A stretch of 64,000 nucleotides of DNA. It comes from Fibrella aquatilis. GTDB lineage: Bacteria > Bacteroidota > Bacteroidia > Cytophagales > Spirosomataceae. The notes beneath the pieces are model-generated. The model saw nothing but the letters and a program-made list of their open reading frames with translations, did no database searches and had not been told where the DNA came from. The DNA lies in NCBI RefSeq assembly GCF_017353255.1, contig NZ_JAFMYU010000004.1, positions 186,001-250,000 on the forward strand. Reading direction: 5' to 3'. This document shows positions 9,259 through 21,180 of the stretch, piece after piece; positions within the stretch are counted from its first letter, which is position 1; each line of letters opens with the position of its first letter. The translations under genes were made by a program, and so were the position numbers.

Positions 9259-12200
9259 TTAAACGGTTGCCCGCTTTTTGCTTTTGGCAGTCGTAAACTG
9301 ATCTTTCGATTCGGTGATCACATCCATCTCGTCCTGCGAACCAACAATGGTTTGCAGATACTTGCGCGTACCCGTACCAGCTGGGATCAGGTGACCCACA
9401 ATCACGTTCTCTTTCAGGCCTTCCAGGTGATCCTGCTTACCCCGGATCGAGGCTTCGCTAAGCACCTTGGTCGTCTCCTGGAAAGAAGCGGCCGAAATGA
9501 AGCTGTCCGTACCGAGCGATGCCTGCGTAATACCCTGCAACACCGGCTGCGACACCGCCGTCATGGCATCACGTACCGTCACCGTTTTCAGGTCGCGGCG
9601 TTTCAGACTTGAGTTCTCATCGCGCAAACGACGAGCCGACACGATCTGACCAGGCTTCAGGTTCTCCGAATCACCGGCTTCCATCACCACTTTGGCGTCC
9701 ATCATCTTATCGTTTTCCTGACGGAACAACCACTTGTCCACCACTTGCCCCTCCAAGAAGTTAGTGTCGCCAGAGTCGGTGATCTCCACTTTCTGCATCA
9801 TCTGCCGAACAATCGACTCGATGTGCTTGTCGTTGATTTTCACCCCTTGCAGGCGGTATACCTCCTGAATTTCGTTCACCAGGTACTCCTGAACGGCGGT
9901 TGGGCCTTTGATAGCCAAAATGTCGCTTGGCGTAATGGCTCCGTCAGACAGCGGTGCCCCCGCCCGAACAAAGTCATTATCCTGCACCAGAATGAACTTG
10001 GCCAGCGGCACAAAGTACTTCTTCTTCGTGCCATCGCGCGACTCGATAAAGATTTCGCGGTTACCACGCTTGATCGTACCGTACGTAACAACACCGTCGA
10101 TCTCCGAAACGACCGCCGGGTTCGACGGGTTACGGGCTTCAAACAGTTCCGTTACGCGAGGCAGACCACCCGTAATGTCGCGCGTTTTACCCACGTTACG
10201 CGGAATCTTCGCCAGCGGCTGACCAGCCAGAATCTTCTGACCTGCTTTCACCACCAAACGAGCACCCACTGGCAGGTTATAGCCTTTCTCAGTTACGTCT
10301 TCCAGCAGTGTTGTTGTGCCATTGACAACAATAGAGGGGTTCTTTGCCTTGTCACGCGTTTCAATTATCACCATCTCCTGGAAGCCCGTCTGTTCGTCGA
10401 ACTCTTCGCGGTAGGTGATACCGTCTTCGATAGCATCAAATGAAACCGCACCACTCAACTCCGACAGGATCACGGCGTTGTAAGGATCCCAAACGCAAAG
10501 CTCGTCACCCTTCTTCACCACGTCACCTTCTTTTACCCGCAGGAAAGCGCCATAGGGCACGTTATTGCTAATGAAGATCAGGTTCGGATCAGTTGGCGAA
10601 ACGATTTTCACTTCACCCGAACGACCCATCACCACCGTCTGATCATTGCCTTCGCTGTCTTTAGAAGCCACCGTACGCATTTCTTCAAACTGCACGATAC
10701 CGTCGAACTTAGCCCGAATTGACGCATCAACGGCGATGTTCGAGGCCGTACCACCCACGTGGAAGGTACGAAGGGTCAACTGCGTACCTGGCTCACCGAT
10801 TGACTGTGAAGCAATCACGCCCACGGCCTCGCCAATATCGACCATGCGACCCGTGGCCAGGTTGCGGCCATAACACTTGGCGCACACACCGACTTTGGCT
10901 TCGCAGGTCAACACCGAACGGATTTCCACCATTTCAATGCTGGTCTCGTCGATCTGAGCGGCAATTTCTTCCGAGATCAACTCACCCGCACCGATGATGA
11001 GCAGAGGCTCACCGTTAGCGTCTTTGTTCAGCGGATCGTAGATATTGTGTACCGATGTCCGGCCCAGAATACGCTCCGACAGCGGCTCAACAATATCTTC
11101 GTTGTCTTTCAGCGCCAGCGTCTGAATACCCCGAAGCGTACCACAGTCGTTTTCGCTTACAATTACATCCTGCGCTACGTCGTGCAAACGACGGGTCAGG
11201 TAACCGGCATCGGCCGTTTTCAGGGCAGTATCGGCCAGACCTTTCCGGGCACCGTGCGTCGAGATAAAGTACTCCAACACGTCGAGACCTTCTTTGAAGT
11301 TCGACAAAATTGGGTTTTCAATGATCTCACCCACAGAGCCTTGCAAGTTTTTCTGTGGCTTGGCCATCAGACCCCGCATACCACCCAACTGACGAATCTG
11401 CTCCCGCGAACCACGTGCGCCTGAGTGCATCATCATGTAGATCGAGTTGAACCCTTGCTGGTCTGCCTCAAGCTGCTTCATGAGCGTCTCTGTTACCCGA
11501 GAATTCACGCGCGTCCAGATGTCGATAACCTGGTTGTAACGTTCATTTTCCGTAATTAGACCCATCAGGTAGTTATCCCAAACGCCCTGTACGTCGTTCT
11601 TTGCTTCGTCTACCAATCCCTGCTTTGCTTCAGGAATCTTTACGTCGCTCAGACCAATTGACAGACCGCCTTTGAAAGCCTGCTGGAAACCAAGTTCCTT
11701 AATATCGTCAAGGAAAGCCGCCGTTTTAGCCACGCCCGCAATCTTGAAGATCAGGGCAATGATTTGTTGCAGCTTCTTTTTGGTCAACAGTTCATTGATG
11801 AAACCAACTTCGGCAGGCACCCGCTGATTGAACAGCAGACGACCAGCTACGGTCTCAATAATCTTCGACTCCAGTTCGCCCTGCTCGTTCCGCACGTTCA
11901 CGCGGCACTTGATGTTGGCGTGCTTCGATACTTTGCCTTCGTTGATGGCAATCACCACCTCTTCAGCACCGTAGAAGGTCATGCCCTCACCAACAATGGG
12001 GTACTCCGGCGTTGATTTCCGACCCTTTGTCACATAATACAGACCCAACACCATGTCCTGCGACGGTACCGTAATGGGCGCGCCGTTGGCAGGGTTCAGA
12101 ATGTTATGCGAGGCCAGCATCAGCAGCGACGCTTCCAAAACGGCTTCCTGACCCAGTGGCACGTGAACGGCCATTTGGTCACCGTCAAAGTCAGCGTTGA

Positions 12201-13611
12201 AGGCCGTCGTTACCAACGGGTGCAACTGAATAGCTTTACCTTCAATCAGCTTCGGCTGGAACGCCTGAATACCCAGACGGTGCAGCGTTGGTGCCCGGTT
12301 CAGCAATACAGGGTGTCCTTTCAGTACATTTTCCAGAATGTCCCAGATAACAGGGTCTTTCCGGTCAACGATCTTCTTCGCCGACTTCACCGTTTTCACA
12401 ATACCGCGCTCAATAAGTTTGCGGATAATGAACGGCTTAAACAACTCAGCGGCCATGTCTTTCGGCAGACCACATTCGTGCATTTTCAACTCAGGACCTA
12501 CCACAATAACTGACCGGCCAGAGTAGTCAACACGCTTACCGAGCAGGTTCTGCCGGAACCGACCCTGTTTGCCTTTCAGCATGTCAGACAGCGATTTCAG
12601 AGCACGGTTGCCTTCCGAACGCACAGCATTTACTTTCCGCGAGTTGTCGAAGAGCGAATCCACGGCTTCTTGAAGCATCCGCTTCTCGTTCCGCAAAATC
12701 ACTTCGGGTGCCTTAATCTCGATCAGACGCTTTAGACGGTTATTCCGAATGATAACGCGACGGTAGAGGTCGTTCAAGTCAGACGTAGCAAAACGTCCAC
12801 CATCCAGCGGCACAAGCGGGCGCAGTTCGGGCGGAATAACCGGCACCATGCGGATCACCATCCACTCGGGGCGGTTTTCTACGCGTGTGTTGGCTTCCCG
12901 GAATGCTTCTACTACTTTCAACCGCTTCAGCGCTTCAGCCTTTCGCTGTTGCGAGGTATCGGTGGCCGCAGCATGGCGCAAGCTGAACGATAGCTCGTCC
13001 AGGTGCACGCGTGACAACAGCATCTCCAGCGCATCGGCCCCCATTTTGGCAATAAATTTATTGGGGTCTTTATCGTCGAGGTGCTGATTAGTGGCGGGCA
13101 GTTTGTCGATGATATCGAGGTACTCGTCTTCCGTTAAGAAATCAAGTTCGTTGATACCATCGGCGGCTTTGATACCGGCCTGAACCACCACATAGCGTTC
13201 GTAGTAAATGATTTGGTCTAACTTCTTGGTCGACATGCCAAGCAGGTAACCGATTTTGTTAGGCAAACTGCGGAAGTACCAGATATGGGCAACGGGCACT
13301 ACCAGTTCGATGTGGCCCATGCGCTCACGGCGCACCTTTTTCTCGGTTACTTCTACCCCACAGCGATCACAGATGATGCCCTTGTAGCGAATACGCTTGT
13401 ATTTGCCGCAGTGACACTCCCAGTCTTTCACCGGCCCGAAGATCCGCTCGCAGAACAACCCGCCCATTTCGGGCTTGTATGTTCGGTAATTGATGGTTTC
13501 GGGCTGGGTAACCTCGCCGTATGAACTCTCCAGAATTGACTCGGGCGATGCCAGGCTAATGATAACGCTGGAAAAATCGCTGTTGAGCTTCTTGTTCTTT
13601 TTGAACGACAT
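9259..13611 (-). CDS. rpoC: DNA-directed RNA polymerase subunit beta'
   Basis: About 1450 residues, the largest RNA polymerase subunit. The first zinc site [20 protein letters not shown] lies near residue 70, the catalytic [15 protein letters not shown] holds the three Mg-binding Asp residues, and the second zinc site [11 protein letters not shown] lies in the C-terminal third. The frame is open to 13644, but [13 protein letters not shown] at 13611 matches the start used by Bacteroidota rpoC. It follows rpoB with palindrome c in the gap and ends at the bidirectional terminator 9197-9233. Confidence 0.98.
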   Translation of the reverse strand: MSFKKNKKLNSDFSSVIISLASPESILESSYGEVTQPETINYRTYKPEMGGLFCERIFGPVKDWECHCGKYKRIRYKGIICDRCGVEVTEKKVRRERMGHIELVVPVAHIWYFRSLPNKIGYLLGMSTKKLDQIIYYERYVVVQAGIKAADGINELDFLTEDEYLDIIDKLPATNQHLDDKDPNKFIAKMGADALEMLLSRVHLDELSFSLRHAAATDTSQQRKAEALKRLKVVEAFREANTRVENRPEWMVIRMVPVIPPELRPLVPLDGGRFATSDLNDLYRRVIIRNNRLKRLIEIKAPEVILRNEKRMLQEAVDSLFDNSRKVNAVRSEGNRALKSLSDMLKGKQGRFRQNLLGKRVDYSGRSVIVVGPELKMHECGLPKDMAAELFKPFIIRKLIERGIVKTVKSAKKIVDRKDPVIWDILENVLKGHPVLLNRAPTLHRLGIQAFQPKLIEGKAIQLHPLVTTAFNADFDGDQMAVHVPLGQEAVLEASLLMLASHNILNPANGAPITVPSQDMVLGLYYVTKGRKSTPEYPIVGEGMTFYGAEEVVIAINEGKVSKHANIKCRVNVRNEQGELESKIIETVAGRLLFNQRVPAEVGFINELLTKKKLQQIIALIFKIAGVAKTAAFLDDIKELGFQQAFKGGLSIGLSDVKIPEAKQGLVDEAKNDVQGVWDNYLMGLITENERYNQVIDIWTRVNSRVTETLMKQLEADQQGFNSIYMMMHSGARGSREQIRQLGGMRGLMAKPQKNLQGSVGEIIENPILSNFKEGLDVLEYFISTHGARKGLADTALKTADAGYLTRRLHDVAQDVIVSENDCGTLRGIQTLALKDNEDIVEPLSERILGRTSVHNIYDPLNKDANGEPLLIIGAGELISEEIAAQIDETSIEMVEIRSVLTCEAKVGVCAKCYGRNLATGRMVDIGEAVGVIASQSIGEPGTQLTLRTFHVGGTASNIAVDASIRAKFDGIVQFEEMRTVASKDSEGNDQTVVMGRSGEVKIVSPTDPNLIFISNNVPYGAFLRVKEGDVVKKGDELCVWDPYNAVILSELSGAVSFDAIEDGITYREEFDEQTGFQEMVIIETRDKAKNPSIVVNGTTTLLEDVTEKGYNLPVGARLVVKAGQKILAGQPLAKIPRNVGKTRDITGGLPRVTELFEARNPSNPAVVSEIDGVVTYGTIKRGNREIFIESRDGTKKKYFVPLAKFILVQDNDFVRAGAPLSDGAITPSDILAIKGPTAVQEYLVNEIQEVYRLQGVKINDKHIESIVRQMMQKVEITDSGDTNFLEGQVVDKWLFRQENDKMMDAKVVMEAGDSENLKPGQIVSARRLRDENSSLKRRDLKTVTVRDAMTAVSQPVLQGITQASLGTDSFISAASFQETTKVLSEASIRGKQDHLEGLKENVIVGHLIPAGTGTRKYLQTIVGSQDEMDVITESKDQFTTAKSKKRATV

Positions 13612-13638
13612 GTGTTGGAGATTGTATAGTTGAAAAGG

Positions 13639-13729
13639 GTTCAAAGTCTAAAGTCCAATGTTTAAAGTCGCTCTGCACATTGACTGATGCGAAGCAACTT
13701 TAAACCTTAGACATTGAACATTGAACTTT
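13639..13729. repeat. Imperfect inverted repeat between rpoB and rpoC (element c)
   Basis: The left part (about 13643-13678) and right part (about 13687-13729) are imperfect inverted copies with indels, made of words such as AAAGTC, CAATGTT and TTTAAAGT, with a TGCGAAGCAA (inverse TTGCTTCGCA) next to the centre. The right arm overlaps the rpoB stop codon. It looks like a decayed member of the palindrome family found elsewhere in the window. Confidence 0.6.
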
Positions 13730-16700
13730 ACTCTAACGTAATTTCAAGCGCCAGACCACGCAACTCGTGAACGAGTACGTTGAACGACTCAGGAATATTT
13801 GGTTTCGGCATATTCTCGCCTTTCACAATGGCTTCGTATGCCTTAGCGCGGCCTACCACGTCGTCCGATTTCACAGTCAGGATTTCTTGCAGGATGTTGG
13901 CCGCCCCGAAGGCTTCCAACGCCCACACTTCCATCTCGCCAAACCGCTGACCACCAAACTGCGCTTTACCACCCAGCGGCTGCTGCGTAATGAGCGAGTA
14001 AGGTCCGATAGAACGGGCGTGCATCTTGTCGTCAACCAGGTGACCCAGTTTCAGCATGTAGATGATACCCACTGTTACTTTCTGATCGAAACGCTCACCC
14101 GACAAACCGTCGTAGAGGTATGTCCGGCCAAATTCGGGTAGACCAGCCGCCGTTAACTCATCAGACACCTGCTGCTCGGTAGCCCCATCGAAAATTGGCG
14201 TGGCGTACTTGCGGCCCAGCTTCTGACCGGCCCAGGCCAGTACGGTCTCATAAATCTGACCAAGGTTCATCCGGGATGGTACACCCAGTGGGTTCAGCAC
14301 GATATCAACTGGCGTACCGTCTTCCAGGAAGGGCATGTCTTCGTCACGAACAATACGGGCAACTACACCCTTGTTACCGTGACGACCGGCCATCTTATCA
14401 CCCACCTTCAGCTTACGCTTCTTGGCGATGTATACTTTGGCCAGCTTCACAATACCCGCGGGCAGTTCGTCGCCCACTTCGAGCGTAAACCGTTCCCGCT
14501 TAAACCGACCCGTGATCTCGTTGCGGCGCGTGTTGTAGTTTTTCACCAACTTCACCAGCAACTGATTCGTGTGTTCGTCTTCGGTCCAGTTATCAAGCAC
14601 CAAATCCGACAGTAGGTTCACCTCTTCAGGCACCGCATAGCCACTTTCGTCGCGATACGGGTTCTTGTCGGGGAACAGGTTTTCGGTGATGTTCTTGCGC
14701 GTGAACTTGGTGCCCTTGCTGAAGATCTCGTCGCCGAAACGGTGCTTAACGCTGTTGCTGGTTTTGCCGTCAAGCAGTTCCACCAGTTTGTCAATACCCC
14801 GCGTACGGAACGTGTTTAAGTCACGGCCATACTTCTTCATCAGCACCTTCAACTCTTCTTTGTGCTTACCCCGATCTTCTTTCGAAGGGCGGGCAAACAA
14901 CTTGGTGTCGATAACAACGCCTTTCAACGATGGTGGTGCCTTTTTCGAGGCATCCTTCACGTCGCCAGCCTTGTCGCCGAAGATGGCGCGGAGCAGTTTT
15001 TCTTCCGGCGTCGGGTCACTTTCTCCTTTTGGCGTAATCTTACCAATCAGGATATCGCCTTCCTTCACCTCAGTTCCCACGCGAACAATACCGTTTTCGT
15101 CGAGGTTACGAACTGTCTCTTCCGATACGTTCGGAATCTCTGAGGTCAGTTCCTCTTCGCCCCGCTTTGTGTCGCGTACTTCCAGTTCAAACTCTTCGAT
15201 GTGGATCGACGTGAAAATGTCTTCGCGCACGACCCGCTCCGAGATCACAATAGCATCTTCGAAGTTGTATCCCTGCCAAGGCATAAATGCCACTTTCATG
15301 TTCCGACCCAAGGCCAGTTCACCCGTTTGCGTGGCATAGCCTTCGCAAAGCACATCGCCTTTCTTCACCTTCTGGCCTTTCAGCACAATCGGTTTCAGGT
15401 TGATGCAGGTATCCTGGTTCGTGCGGCGGAACTTGATCAGGTTGTACGTTTTGACGTCTTCGTCGAACGTGACCGAATCCGTGTCTTTGTCCAGAATGTA
15501 GCGAACCACAATCTTGGTCGAATCCACAAAGTCAATTGAGCCATCGTTTTCGGCAATCACCAGCGCACGTGAGTCAGTGGCTACCCGACCTTCCAGACCC
15601 GTGCCCACAATGGGGGCCTCAGGGCGGAGCAGGGGCACTGCTTGACGTTGCATGTTCGAACCCATCAGGGCACGGTTAGCATCATCATGCTCCAGGAACG
15701 GAATCATCGACGCGGCCACCGACACAATCTGGTTGGGGGCAATATCCATGAACGTTACGCTGGATGGCTCCGAAATGGGGAAGTCACCTTCAAAACGCGC
15801 CTTCAGCTTATCAACTTTAAAGTTGCCTTTATTGTCGAGTGCCGAACTGGCTTGGGCAATGTAGTGTGTATCTTCTTCTTCGGCCGTCAGATACATCACT
15901 GGCTTGTCGGGCACTTTACCGTTTTCAACAACCCGATAAGGCGTTTCGATAAAGCCCATGCTGTTCACTTTCGCAAACACGCACAATGATGAAATCAGAC
16001 CAATGTTTGGCCCTTCAGGCGTTTCAATCGTGCACAACCGACCGTAGTGGGTGTAGTGAACGTCACGTACTTCGAAACCCGCCCGTTCCCGCGACAGACC
16101 ACCCGGTCCGAGTGCCGACATGCGACGCTTGTGCGTCACTTCGGCCAGCGGGTTCGTCTGGTCCATAAACTGCGAAAGCTGGTTGGTACCAAAGAACGAG
16201 TTGATTACCGACGACAGTGTCCGGGCGTTGATCAGATCAACCGGCTTGAAATCTTCGTTATCCCGCACGTTCATCCGCTCTTTGATGGTCCGGGCCATAC
16301 GAGCCAGACCAACCCCAAATTGCGCATACAACTGCTCACCCACCGTGCGCACACGACGGTTGCTCAGGTGGTCAATATCATCGACAACCGCTTTGGCGTT
16401 GATCAGACCAATCAGGTACTTCACAATCGAGACGATATCACGAGTGGTGAGTACTTTGGTATCCGAGGCTACGTCCAGACCCAGCTTTTTGTTAATCCGG
16501 TACCGGCCAACATCGCCCAAGTCATAGCGTTTGTCTGAGAAGAACAGGCTCTGTATCACTTCCCGCGCAGCCTGTTCGTCAGGTGCTTCGGTGTTCCGCA
16601 GTTGCCGGTAAATCTGCTCAACAGCCTCCTTCTCCGAATTCGAGCTATCCTTCTGGAGGGTGTTGTATATAATGTTGTAATCGGCCATGTTCATATCTTC

Positions 16701-17597
16701 CTTGTGCAGGATGATCGATTTCTGACCCGATTCTGTAATCGTATCAATATCACTGGCAGCCACCACCGAGTCGCGCTCCAGGAGCACTTCATTCCGGCTG
16801 ATCGACACTACCTCACCGGTATCTTCGTCAACGAAATCTTCCGTCCACGTGCGCAATACCCGCGCCGCCAGCCGACGGCCAATGGCTTTCTTCAGGGTTA
16901 CCGGCGTGGCAGAAATTTCTTCCGACAAACCAAACAGATCCAGAATGTCTTTGTCTGAACCAAAGCCGATAGCCCGTAACAGCGTTGTTACAGGAAACTT
17001 CTTTTTCCGGTCGATATAAGCATACATGACGTTATTCACGTCAGTAGAAAACTCAATCCAGGACCCCTTAAAGGGTATAATCCGGGCTGAGTAAAGCTTC
17101 GTACCGTTGGTATGCTTGCTCATCGAGAAAAACACACCCGGCGAACGGTGTAGTTGTGAAACAATGACCCGCTCGGCCCCGTTTATGACAAACGATGCCT
17201 TTCCGGTCATATAAGGGATGTTTCCCAAGAACACTTCCTGCTCAATCGTCTCGAAGTCTTCGTTATCCTGATCATTATTGATGAGGCGAAGTTTCGCTTT
17301 GAGCGGTACAGAATAGGTTAAGCCCCGGTCAATACATTCGTCGACCGAGTACTTTGGTGGATCTACCGAATAGTCGATAAACTCCAGAACGAAGTTTTCG
17401 CGCGAATCAGAGATAGGGAAATTTTCCTGAAACACCTTGTACAGACCTTCCTGCGAACGGCTGTCTGAAGGGGTATCAAGTTGGAAGAAGTCACGGAATG
17501 ACTTAAGCTGAATATCCAAGAAATCAGGATAGTCAACTACAGGCTGAATCGTCGCAAAGTTTTTGCGAGTGTTGTTGTTTTTAGCGTTTGTAGCCAA
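13728..17597 (-). CDS. rpoB: DNA-directed RNA polymerase subunit beta
   Basis: A 1289-residue catalytic subunit. The rifampicin region reads [20 protein letters not shown] and continues [20 protein letters not shown], with the wild-type Gln, Asp, His and Ser residues that contact rifampicin, so no resistance change is seen. The C-terminal [18 protein letters not shown] block and [16 protein letters not shown] are also typical. It begins 219 nt after rplL, with a nested terminator in that gap (17742-17796), so full expression needs read-through or a promoter of its own, which I could not find. rpoC follows. Confidence 0.98.
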   Translation of the reverse strand: MATNAKNNNTRKNFATIQPVVDYPDFLDIQLKSFRDFFQLDTPSDSRSQEGLYKVFQENFPISDSRENFVLEFIDYSVDPPKYSVDECIDRGLTYSVPLKAKLRLINNDQDNEDFETIEQEVFLGNIPYMTGKASFVINGAERVIVSQLHRSPGVFFSMSKHTNGTKLYSARIIPFKGSWIEFSTDVNNVMYAYIDRKKKFPVTTLLRAIGFGSDKDILDLFGLSEEISATPVTLKKAIGRRLAARVLRTWTEDFVDEDTGEVVSISRNEVLLERDSVVAASDIDTITESGQKSIILHKEDMNMADYNIIYNTLQKDSSNSEKEAVEQIYRQLRNTEAPDEQAAREVIQSLFFSDKRYDLGDVGRYRINKKLGLDVASDTKVLTTRDIVSIVKYLIGLINAKAVVDDIDHLSNRRVRTVGEQLYAQFGVGLARMARTIKERMNVRDNEDFKPVDLINARTLSSVINSFFGTNQLSQFMDQTNPLAEVTHKRRMSALGPGGLSRERAGFEVRDVHYTHYGRLCTIETPEGPNIGLISSLCVFAKVNSMGFIETPYRVVENGKVPDKPVMYLTAEEEDTHYIAQASSALDNKGNFKVDKLKARFEGDFPISEPSSVTFMDIAPNQIVSVAASMIPFLEHDDANRALMGSNMQRQAVPLLRPEAPIVGTGLEGRVATDSRALVIAENDGSIDFVDSTKIVVRYILDKDTDSVTFDEDVKTYNLIKFRRTNQDTCINLKPIVLKGQKVKKGDVLCEGYATQTGELALGRNMKVAFMPWQGYNFEDAIVISERVVREDIFTSIHIEEFELEVRDTKRGEEELTSEIPNVSEETVRNLDENGIVRVGTEVKEGDILIGKITPKGESDPTPEEKLLRAIFGDKAGDVKDASKKAPPSLKGVVIDTKLFARPSKEDRGKHKEELKVLMKKYGRDLNTFRTRGIDKLVELLDGKTSNSVKHRFGDEIFSKGTKFTRKNITENLFPDKNPYRDESGYAVPEEVNLLSDLVLDNWTEDEHTNQLLVKLVKNYNTRRNEITGRFKRERFTLEVGDELPAGIVKLAKVYIAKKRKLKVGDKMAGRHGNKGVVARIVRDEDMPFLEDGTPVDIVLNPLGVPSRMNLGQIYETVLAWAGQKLGRKYATPIFDGATEQQVSDELTAAGLPEFGRTYLYDGLSGERFDQKVTVGIIYMLKLGHLVDDKMHARSIGPYSLITQQPLGGKAQFGGQRFGEMEVWALEAFGAANILQEILTVKSDDVVGRAKAYEAIVKGENMPKPNIPESFNVLVHELRGLALEITLE

Positions 17598-17741
17598 GGC
17601 TCGTCTGCGTTTAGTTGAGCGACTGATTCCTAATCAAATAAGCCCTATTCAAAAAATAACCGAACGAATAGTGAAAAGGGCGTAAAAAAGCAACACTGTC
17701 GCCGAAAAATAAGTTTTTCGGTATGACGTATATAGATAAAA

Positions 17742-17796
17742 AAGTCTCCAAGCGGAAAAAGACCTGACAATTAGCCAGGCCCTTCTCTGCTTGGAG
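17742..17796 (-). terminator. Nested terminator/attenuator between rplL and rpoB
   Basis: In minus-strand RNA the outer stem (17746-17753 with 17789-17796, CTCCAAGC/GCTTGGAG) is followed by a T6 tract. Inside it a second hairpin, GGCCUG/CAGGUC (17776-17781 with 17761-17766, one G-U pair), is followed by U5. A further palindrome (CCGAAAAA/TTTTTCGG, 17702-17721) lies just downstream. The arrangement fits attenuation separating ribosomal protein from RNA polymerase expression. Confidence 0.75.
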
Positions 17797-17816
17797 TACC
17801 AGATAAGCTAATCTGC

Positions 17817-18200
17817 TTATTTAACTTCTACTTCAGCACCAGCTTCTTCCAGTTGCTTACGCAGGGCTTCCGCTTCGTCTTTAGCAACACCTTCTTTTAC
17901 TGGCTTCGGAGCTGTGTCAACCAGTTCTTTGGCTTCTTTCAGGCCCAGACCCGTCAGGTCTTTCACCAGTTTCACCACGGCCAGTTTGCTGGCACCTGCC
18001 GACTTTAGTACTACGTCGAATGAGGTTTTTTCAGCAGCTGCAGGAGCGGCTTCGTCGCCACCGCCACCACCGGCCATCATAACGGGTGCCGCAGCAGCAG
18101 GCTCGATGCCATACTCATCTTTCAGGATAGCAGCCAGCTCGTTTACTTCTTTAACGGTAAGGTTGACAAGCTGCTCAGCGAATGCTTTCAAATCTGCCAT
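17817..18200 (-). CDS. rplL: 50S ribosomal protein L7/L12
   Basis: A 127-residue acidic protein: an N-terminal dimerisation helix region ([20 protein letters not shown]), an Ala/Gly-rich hinge (about residues 36-55, with [15 protein letters not shown]), and the C-terminal factor-binding domain with [12 protein letters not shown] and [21 protein letters not shown]7/L12 forms the stalk that recruits elongation and release factors to the 50S subunit. It follows rplJ after 53 nt, as in the classical L10-L12 pair, and is followed by the nested terminator 17742-17796. Confidence 0.97.
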   Translation of the reverse strand: MADLKAFAEQLVNLTVKEVNELAAILKDEYGIEPAAAAPVMMAGGGGGDEAAPAAAEKTSFDVVLKSAGASKLAVVKLVKDLTGLGLKEAKELVDTAPKPVKEGVAKDEAEALRKQLEEAGAEVEVK

Positions 18201-18253
18201 TTCAGTATTGAAAATTAGTTGTTACAAGATTGATTGAAAAATGAACGTCGGGC

Positions 18254-18787
18254 TTAGTTTTCTTCGCGCTCCGACAGCGTTTTCAGGATACCAGCCAGTT
18301 TGCTTCCGCCGCTTGTCAACGCAGATACTACGTTTTTCGCAGGTGATTGCAGCAAGCCAATGATTTCGCCAATCAACTCATTCTTGCTCTTCAGGTTGAT
18401 GAGCGTATCCAGTTGGTCAGCACCAATGAACAGGCTGTAGTTAACCGAAGCGCCCTTCAGTTTCAGCTTGTCATTTGTTCTACGGAATTCTTTAATCAAT
18501 TGAGCAGCGGCCTTACCGTTCTCAGGGTGAAACATCACACCAGAAAAACCGGTCAGTACTGTACCATCAAATGATGAATAATCCGTATCGTTTACTGTCT
18601 CAAGAGCCTTCCTGATAAGGGTGTTCTTAACAACCACATATTCAATACCCCGCTCAAAACATAGGCGACGGAGCTGATTGGTTTCAGCAACCGACATGCC
18701 GTTAGCATCGGTGATATAGAAATAGGGGATGGTTTGGAACTTCTGGCTCAGTTCGTCGATGATCGCGCCTTTCTCTTCCCTTGTCAT
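18254..18787 (-). CDS. rplJ: 50S ribosomal protein L10
   Basis: A 177-residue protein starting MTREEKGAIIDELSQKF; YVVVKNTLIRKALE and TGFSGVMFHPENGKAAAQLI are typical L10 blocks. L10 anchors the L7/L12 dimers to 23S rRNA and often represses its own mRNA leader. It lies 2 nt after rplA, so translation is probably coupled, and precedes rplL. Confidence 0.97.
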   Translation of the reverse strand: MTREEKGAIIDELSQKFQTIPYFYITDANGMSVAETNQLRRLCFERGIEYVVVKNTLIRKALETVNDTDYSSFDGTVLTGFSGVMFHPENGKAAAQLIKEFRRTNDKLKLKGASVNYSLFIGADQLDTLINLKSKNELIGEIIGLLQSPAKNVVSALTSGGSKLAGILKTLSEREEN

Positions 18788-18789
18788 AA

Positions 18790-19488
18790 TTACAGGCCCG
18801 CAACGGTGGCTTTATCGATGTTCACACTCGGACTCATCGTGCTTGACAAATAGATTGTCTGCACGTAAGTACCTTTAGATGAAGAAGGCTTCAACCGAAC
18901 TAGCGTAGCGATAACCTCCTGGGCATTCTCAACTAGTTTTTCGGGGGTGAAAGACACCTTGCCAATGCTAGTGTGAATGATACCGGTCTTGTCAACTTTG
19001 AAGTCGATTTTACCAGCTTTCACCTCTGTCACGGCTTTGCCTACTTCTGGCGTTACTGTACCCGATTTCGGGTTAGGCATCAGACCACGGGGACCAAGCA
19101 CCCGACCCAAACGACCAACTTTGGCCATCACGCTAGGCATGGTAATGATCACGTCTACATCTGTCCAACCTTGCTCGATTTTCTGAATGTAGTCGTCAAG
19201 GCCAACATAGTCGGCACCCGCTTCTTTTGCTTCGTTCTCTTTGTCGGGTGTGCAAAGCACCAATACCCGAACATTCTTACCTGTACCGTGGGGCAGGGTA
19301 GCCACGCCGCGAACCATTTGGTCTGCTTTGCGTGGGTCAACGCCCAACCGCACGTCGATGTCTACAGAAGCGTCGAATTTGGTGTATGAAATCTCTTTCA
19401 AGACTTCAGCCGCCTGCTGCAACGAGTATGCTTTCGTTCCATCAAACTTCGACTGTGCTTCTTTTTGTTTTTTTGTCAACTTTGCCAT
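18790..19488 (-). CDS. rplA: 50S ribosomal protein L1
   Basis: A 232-residue protein with the L1 signatures: [34 protein letters not shown], and [20 protein letters not shown], continuing [11 protein letters not shown]1 forms the mobile stalk that guides deacylated tRNA out of the E site and in many bacteria represses the L11-L1 mRNA. It lies 29 nt after rplK and 2 nt before rplJ. Confidence 0.98.
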   Translation of the reverse strand: MAKLTKKQKEAQSKFDGTKAYSLQQAAEVLKEISYTKFDASVDIDVRLGVDPRKADQMVRGVATLPHGTGKNVRVLVLCTPDKENEAKEAGADYVGLDDYIQKIEQGWTDVDVIITMPSVMAKVGRLGRVLGPRGLMPNPKSGTVTPEVGKAVTEVKAGKIDFKVDKTGIIHTSIGKVSFTPEKLVENAQEVIATLVRLKPSSSKGTYVQTIYLSSTMSPSVNIDKATVAGL

Positions 19489-19517
19489 GATTCGTTAAGA
19501 TGCCTTCGGCAAGTTTA

Positions 19518-19961
19518 CTAATTGTCCCAGGGGGCTGCGCCTGATACGGTGATACCCATGCTACGAGCCGTACCCGCAATCATCTTCATAGCCGACTCGA
19601 CCGTGAAGCAATTCAAATCGGGCATTTTCGTCTCGGCAATTACACGTACCTGATCCCAGTTAACAGACCCTACTTTGTTCCGGTTTGGCTGAGCCGATCC
19701 ACCTTTCAGTTTAGCAGCTTCCATCAGCATGATCGGAGCAGGAGGCGTCTTGATAACAAAATCAAACGACTTGTCTTTGTAGTACGTAATCAGTACTGGC
19801 AAGACTATGCCCATTTTATCCTGCGTACGGCCATTAAACTGCTTGCAGAATTCCATGATATTTAAACCCTTGGAACCCAGCGCAGGACCGATTGGAGGAG
19901 AGGGATTGGCTTGACCGCCCTTTACCTGCAACTTAACGTAGCCAGCTACTTCTTTTGCCAT
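19518..19961 (-). CDS. rplK: 50S ribosomal protein L11
   Basis: A 147-residue protein: the N-terminal domain has [20 protein letters not shown] with the conserved Pro-rich loop, and the C-terminal rRNA-binding domain has SMGITVSG. L11 lies in the GTPase-associated centre. A 151-nt gap separates it from nusG; it may hold the leader through which L1 would regulate, but no clear promoter is visible. Confidence 0.98.
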   Translation of the reverse strand: MAKEVAGYVKLQVKGGQANPSPPIGPALGSKGLNIMEFCKQFNGRTQDKMGIVLPVLITYYKDKSFDFVIKTPPAPIMLMEAAKLKGGSAQPNRNKVGSVNWDQVRVIAETKMPDLNCFTVESAMKMIAGTARSMGITVSGAAPWDN

Positions 19962-20112
19962 TGTTCGTACTTGTTTTACGACCCTTGCCCGGCATCTGTC
20001 TCAACTGTGCGTGTCATACCAACACAACCGCCGATTACCTTGCTGAAGTCACTTTTTGTGCCAGCCACGTCTGTAGGAAGCATCAGTGGCCAACGTGAGT
20101 GCTAACAGTGCG

Positions 20113-20673
20113 TTAGTCCTCTTTATCAACTTGTGCGTAACTCAATTCAACTGGGGTGCTACGACCAAAGATTTTAACGACCACATTCAGCTTCTTGCGA
20201 TCATCAAATACTTCTTCAACCGTGCCAATGAAGCCACTAAACGGTCCGTCTACGACCTTCACTGACTCACCCCGCAGATAACCAACTACAGGGGCGGCTG
20301 CCTCCTGCGTTTCTTCATCTACTTTACCCAAAATCCGTTTCACCTCGGCCTCGCGCAGGGGCACCGGAATTTTGGAATTACCTGACCCTGTATTGCCTAA
20401 AAACCCAATCACGCCGGGCATATTGGTAATCAGTGCCAAGGCACGTGCATTACTCAAATCGGCGGAAATAAGAATATAGCCAGGGAAAAACGACTTCTCA
20501 CGTACACGCTTCTTGCCATTACGCATTTCATACACCTTCTCAGAAGGAATAAGTACCTGGGTGATGACCTCAGACAGTTGTTGCCGATGGATTTCGTTGT
20601 CCAGGTAAGATTTTACTTTCTTTTCCTGACCCGAAACAGCCCGAATAACATACCAATTGATGCCTGTTGTCAT
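20113..20673 (-). CDS. nusG: Transcription antitermination factor NusG
   Basis: 186 residues from the ATG at 20673 (MTTGINWYVIRAVSGQEKKV), the usual NusG start; the open frame extends to 20721 without support. The N-terminal NGN domain ends near residue 115 with the TNMPGVIGFLG segment, and the C-terminal KOW motif is GPFSGFIGTVEEVFDDRKKL. NusG binds the RNA polymerase clamp and links it to Rho or to the ribosome. It lies downstream of secE, as in most bacteria. Confidence 0.96.
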   Translation of the reverse strand: MTTGINWYVIRAVSGQEKKVKSYLDNEIHRQQLSEVITQVLIPSEKVYEMRNGKKRVREKSFFPGYILISADLSNARALALITNMPGVIGFLGNTGSGNSKIPVPLREAEVKRILGKVDEETQEAAAPVVGYLRGESVKVVDGPFSGFIGTVEEVFDDRKKLNVVVKIFGRSTPVELSYAQVDKED

Positions 20674-20754
20674 CTGCGTAGTGCGGTTAAAATGCCTAAC
20701 CTGTTGCCTGCACAAAAGCAAAAGATGTGCATGATCAATCTGATTGGCAGCGTA

Positions 20755-20946
20755 TTAGAATGAGCGATAGAAGAAATTCAACGCGTTTTCAAACACGTAA
20801 TCGATTAGTCCAACCAGCAAGGCAAAAATCAGAGAAGCGATCAACACCAGCGATGAGCTAGCTTGCAGATCGCTGAACTTTGGCCAGGTCACGTTATGCT
20901 GAACCTCTTCCCAGGAGTGTTTTAGGAAGGTTGTAACTTTTTCCAT
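20755..20946 (-). CDS. secE: Preprotein translocase subunit SecE
   Basis: A 63-residue protein from the ATG at 20946 (MEKVTTFLKHSWEEVQHNVT). It has the conserved amphipathic helix with EVQHNVTWPKFSDL, then one membrane helix (SLVLIASLIFALLVGLIDYV), the minimal SecE form. SecE clamps SecY in the inner-membrane translocon. The open frame further upstream overlaps tRNA-Trp and is discarded. It lies 12 nt after the encoded CCA of tRNA-Trp, so both are probably on one transcript from the promoter near 21151. Confidence 0.93.
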   Translation of the reverse strand: MEKVTTFLKHSWEEVQHNVTWPKFSDLQASSSLVLIASLIFALLVGLIDYVFENALNFFYRSF

Positions 20947-20958
20947 GTCAGTAAGGAT

Positions 20959-21032
20959 TGGCACGGGTGGAGAGATTCGAACTCCCATCAACGGTTTTGG
21001 AGACCGCTATTCTACCCTTGAACTACACCCGT
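20959..21032 (-). tRNA. tRNA-Trp (CCA anticodon)
   Basis: 74 nt including an encoded 3' CCA. Acceptor ACGGGTG pairs with CACCCGT, discriminator G; the anticodon loop reads CTCCAAA, giving anticodon CCA; the T-arm holds GTTCGAATC. It lies between tuf and secE, the position seen in many bacteria. Confidence 0.96.
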
Positions 21033-21150
21033 GTATGTTAGTAGAAGCAAGCAATAAGAAATGAGAAGCAAGATTTTTTGAACTGAACTATCCTGTTTCT
21101 TGTCTCCTATATCTTTTTTCCGTAATTGGCCTATTCCCGTTTTGGGACTG

Positions 21151-21180
21151 CAAAGATCCGAAAATCTTATCAAAAAACAA
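21151..21180 (-). promoter_or_regulatory. Promoter of tRNA-Trp-secE-nusG transcript
   Basis: On the minus strand TTG (21178-21180), 19 nt, then GATCTTTG (21151-21158), close to the Bacteroidota consensus TTG-N19-TAnnTTTG. The -33 TTG is part of the 3' arm of the tuf terminator. Confidence 0.6.

Noticed and set aside
9745-10443. A 232-codon plus-strand open frame within rpoC.
   Set aside because: It is fully antisense to conserved rpoC sequence and its product has no recognisable motif; many such shadows occur across rpoB and rpoC.
15986-16300. Rifampicin-resistance change in rpoB.
   Set aside because: The Gln, Asp, His, Arg and Ser residues of the resistance region are those of sensitive bacteria.
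20947-20991. Longer SecE reading frame.
   Set aside because: It runs into tRNA-Trp; the SecE N-terminus at 20946 is sufficient and typical.
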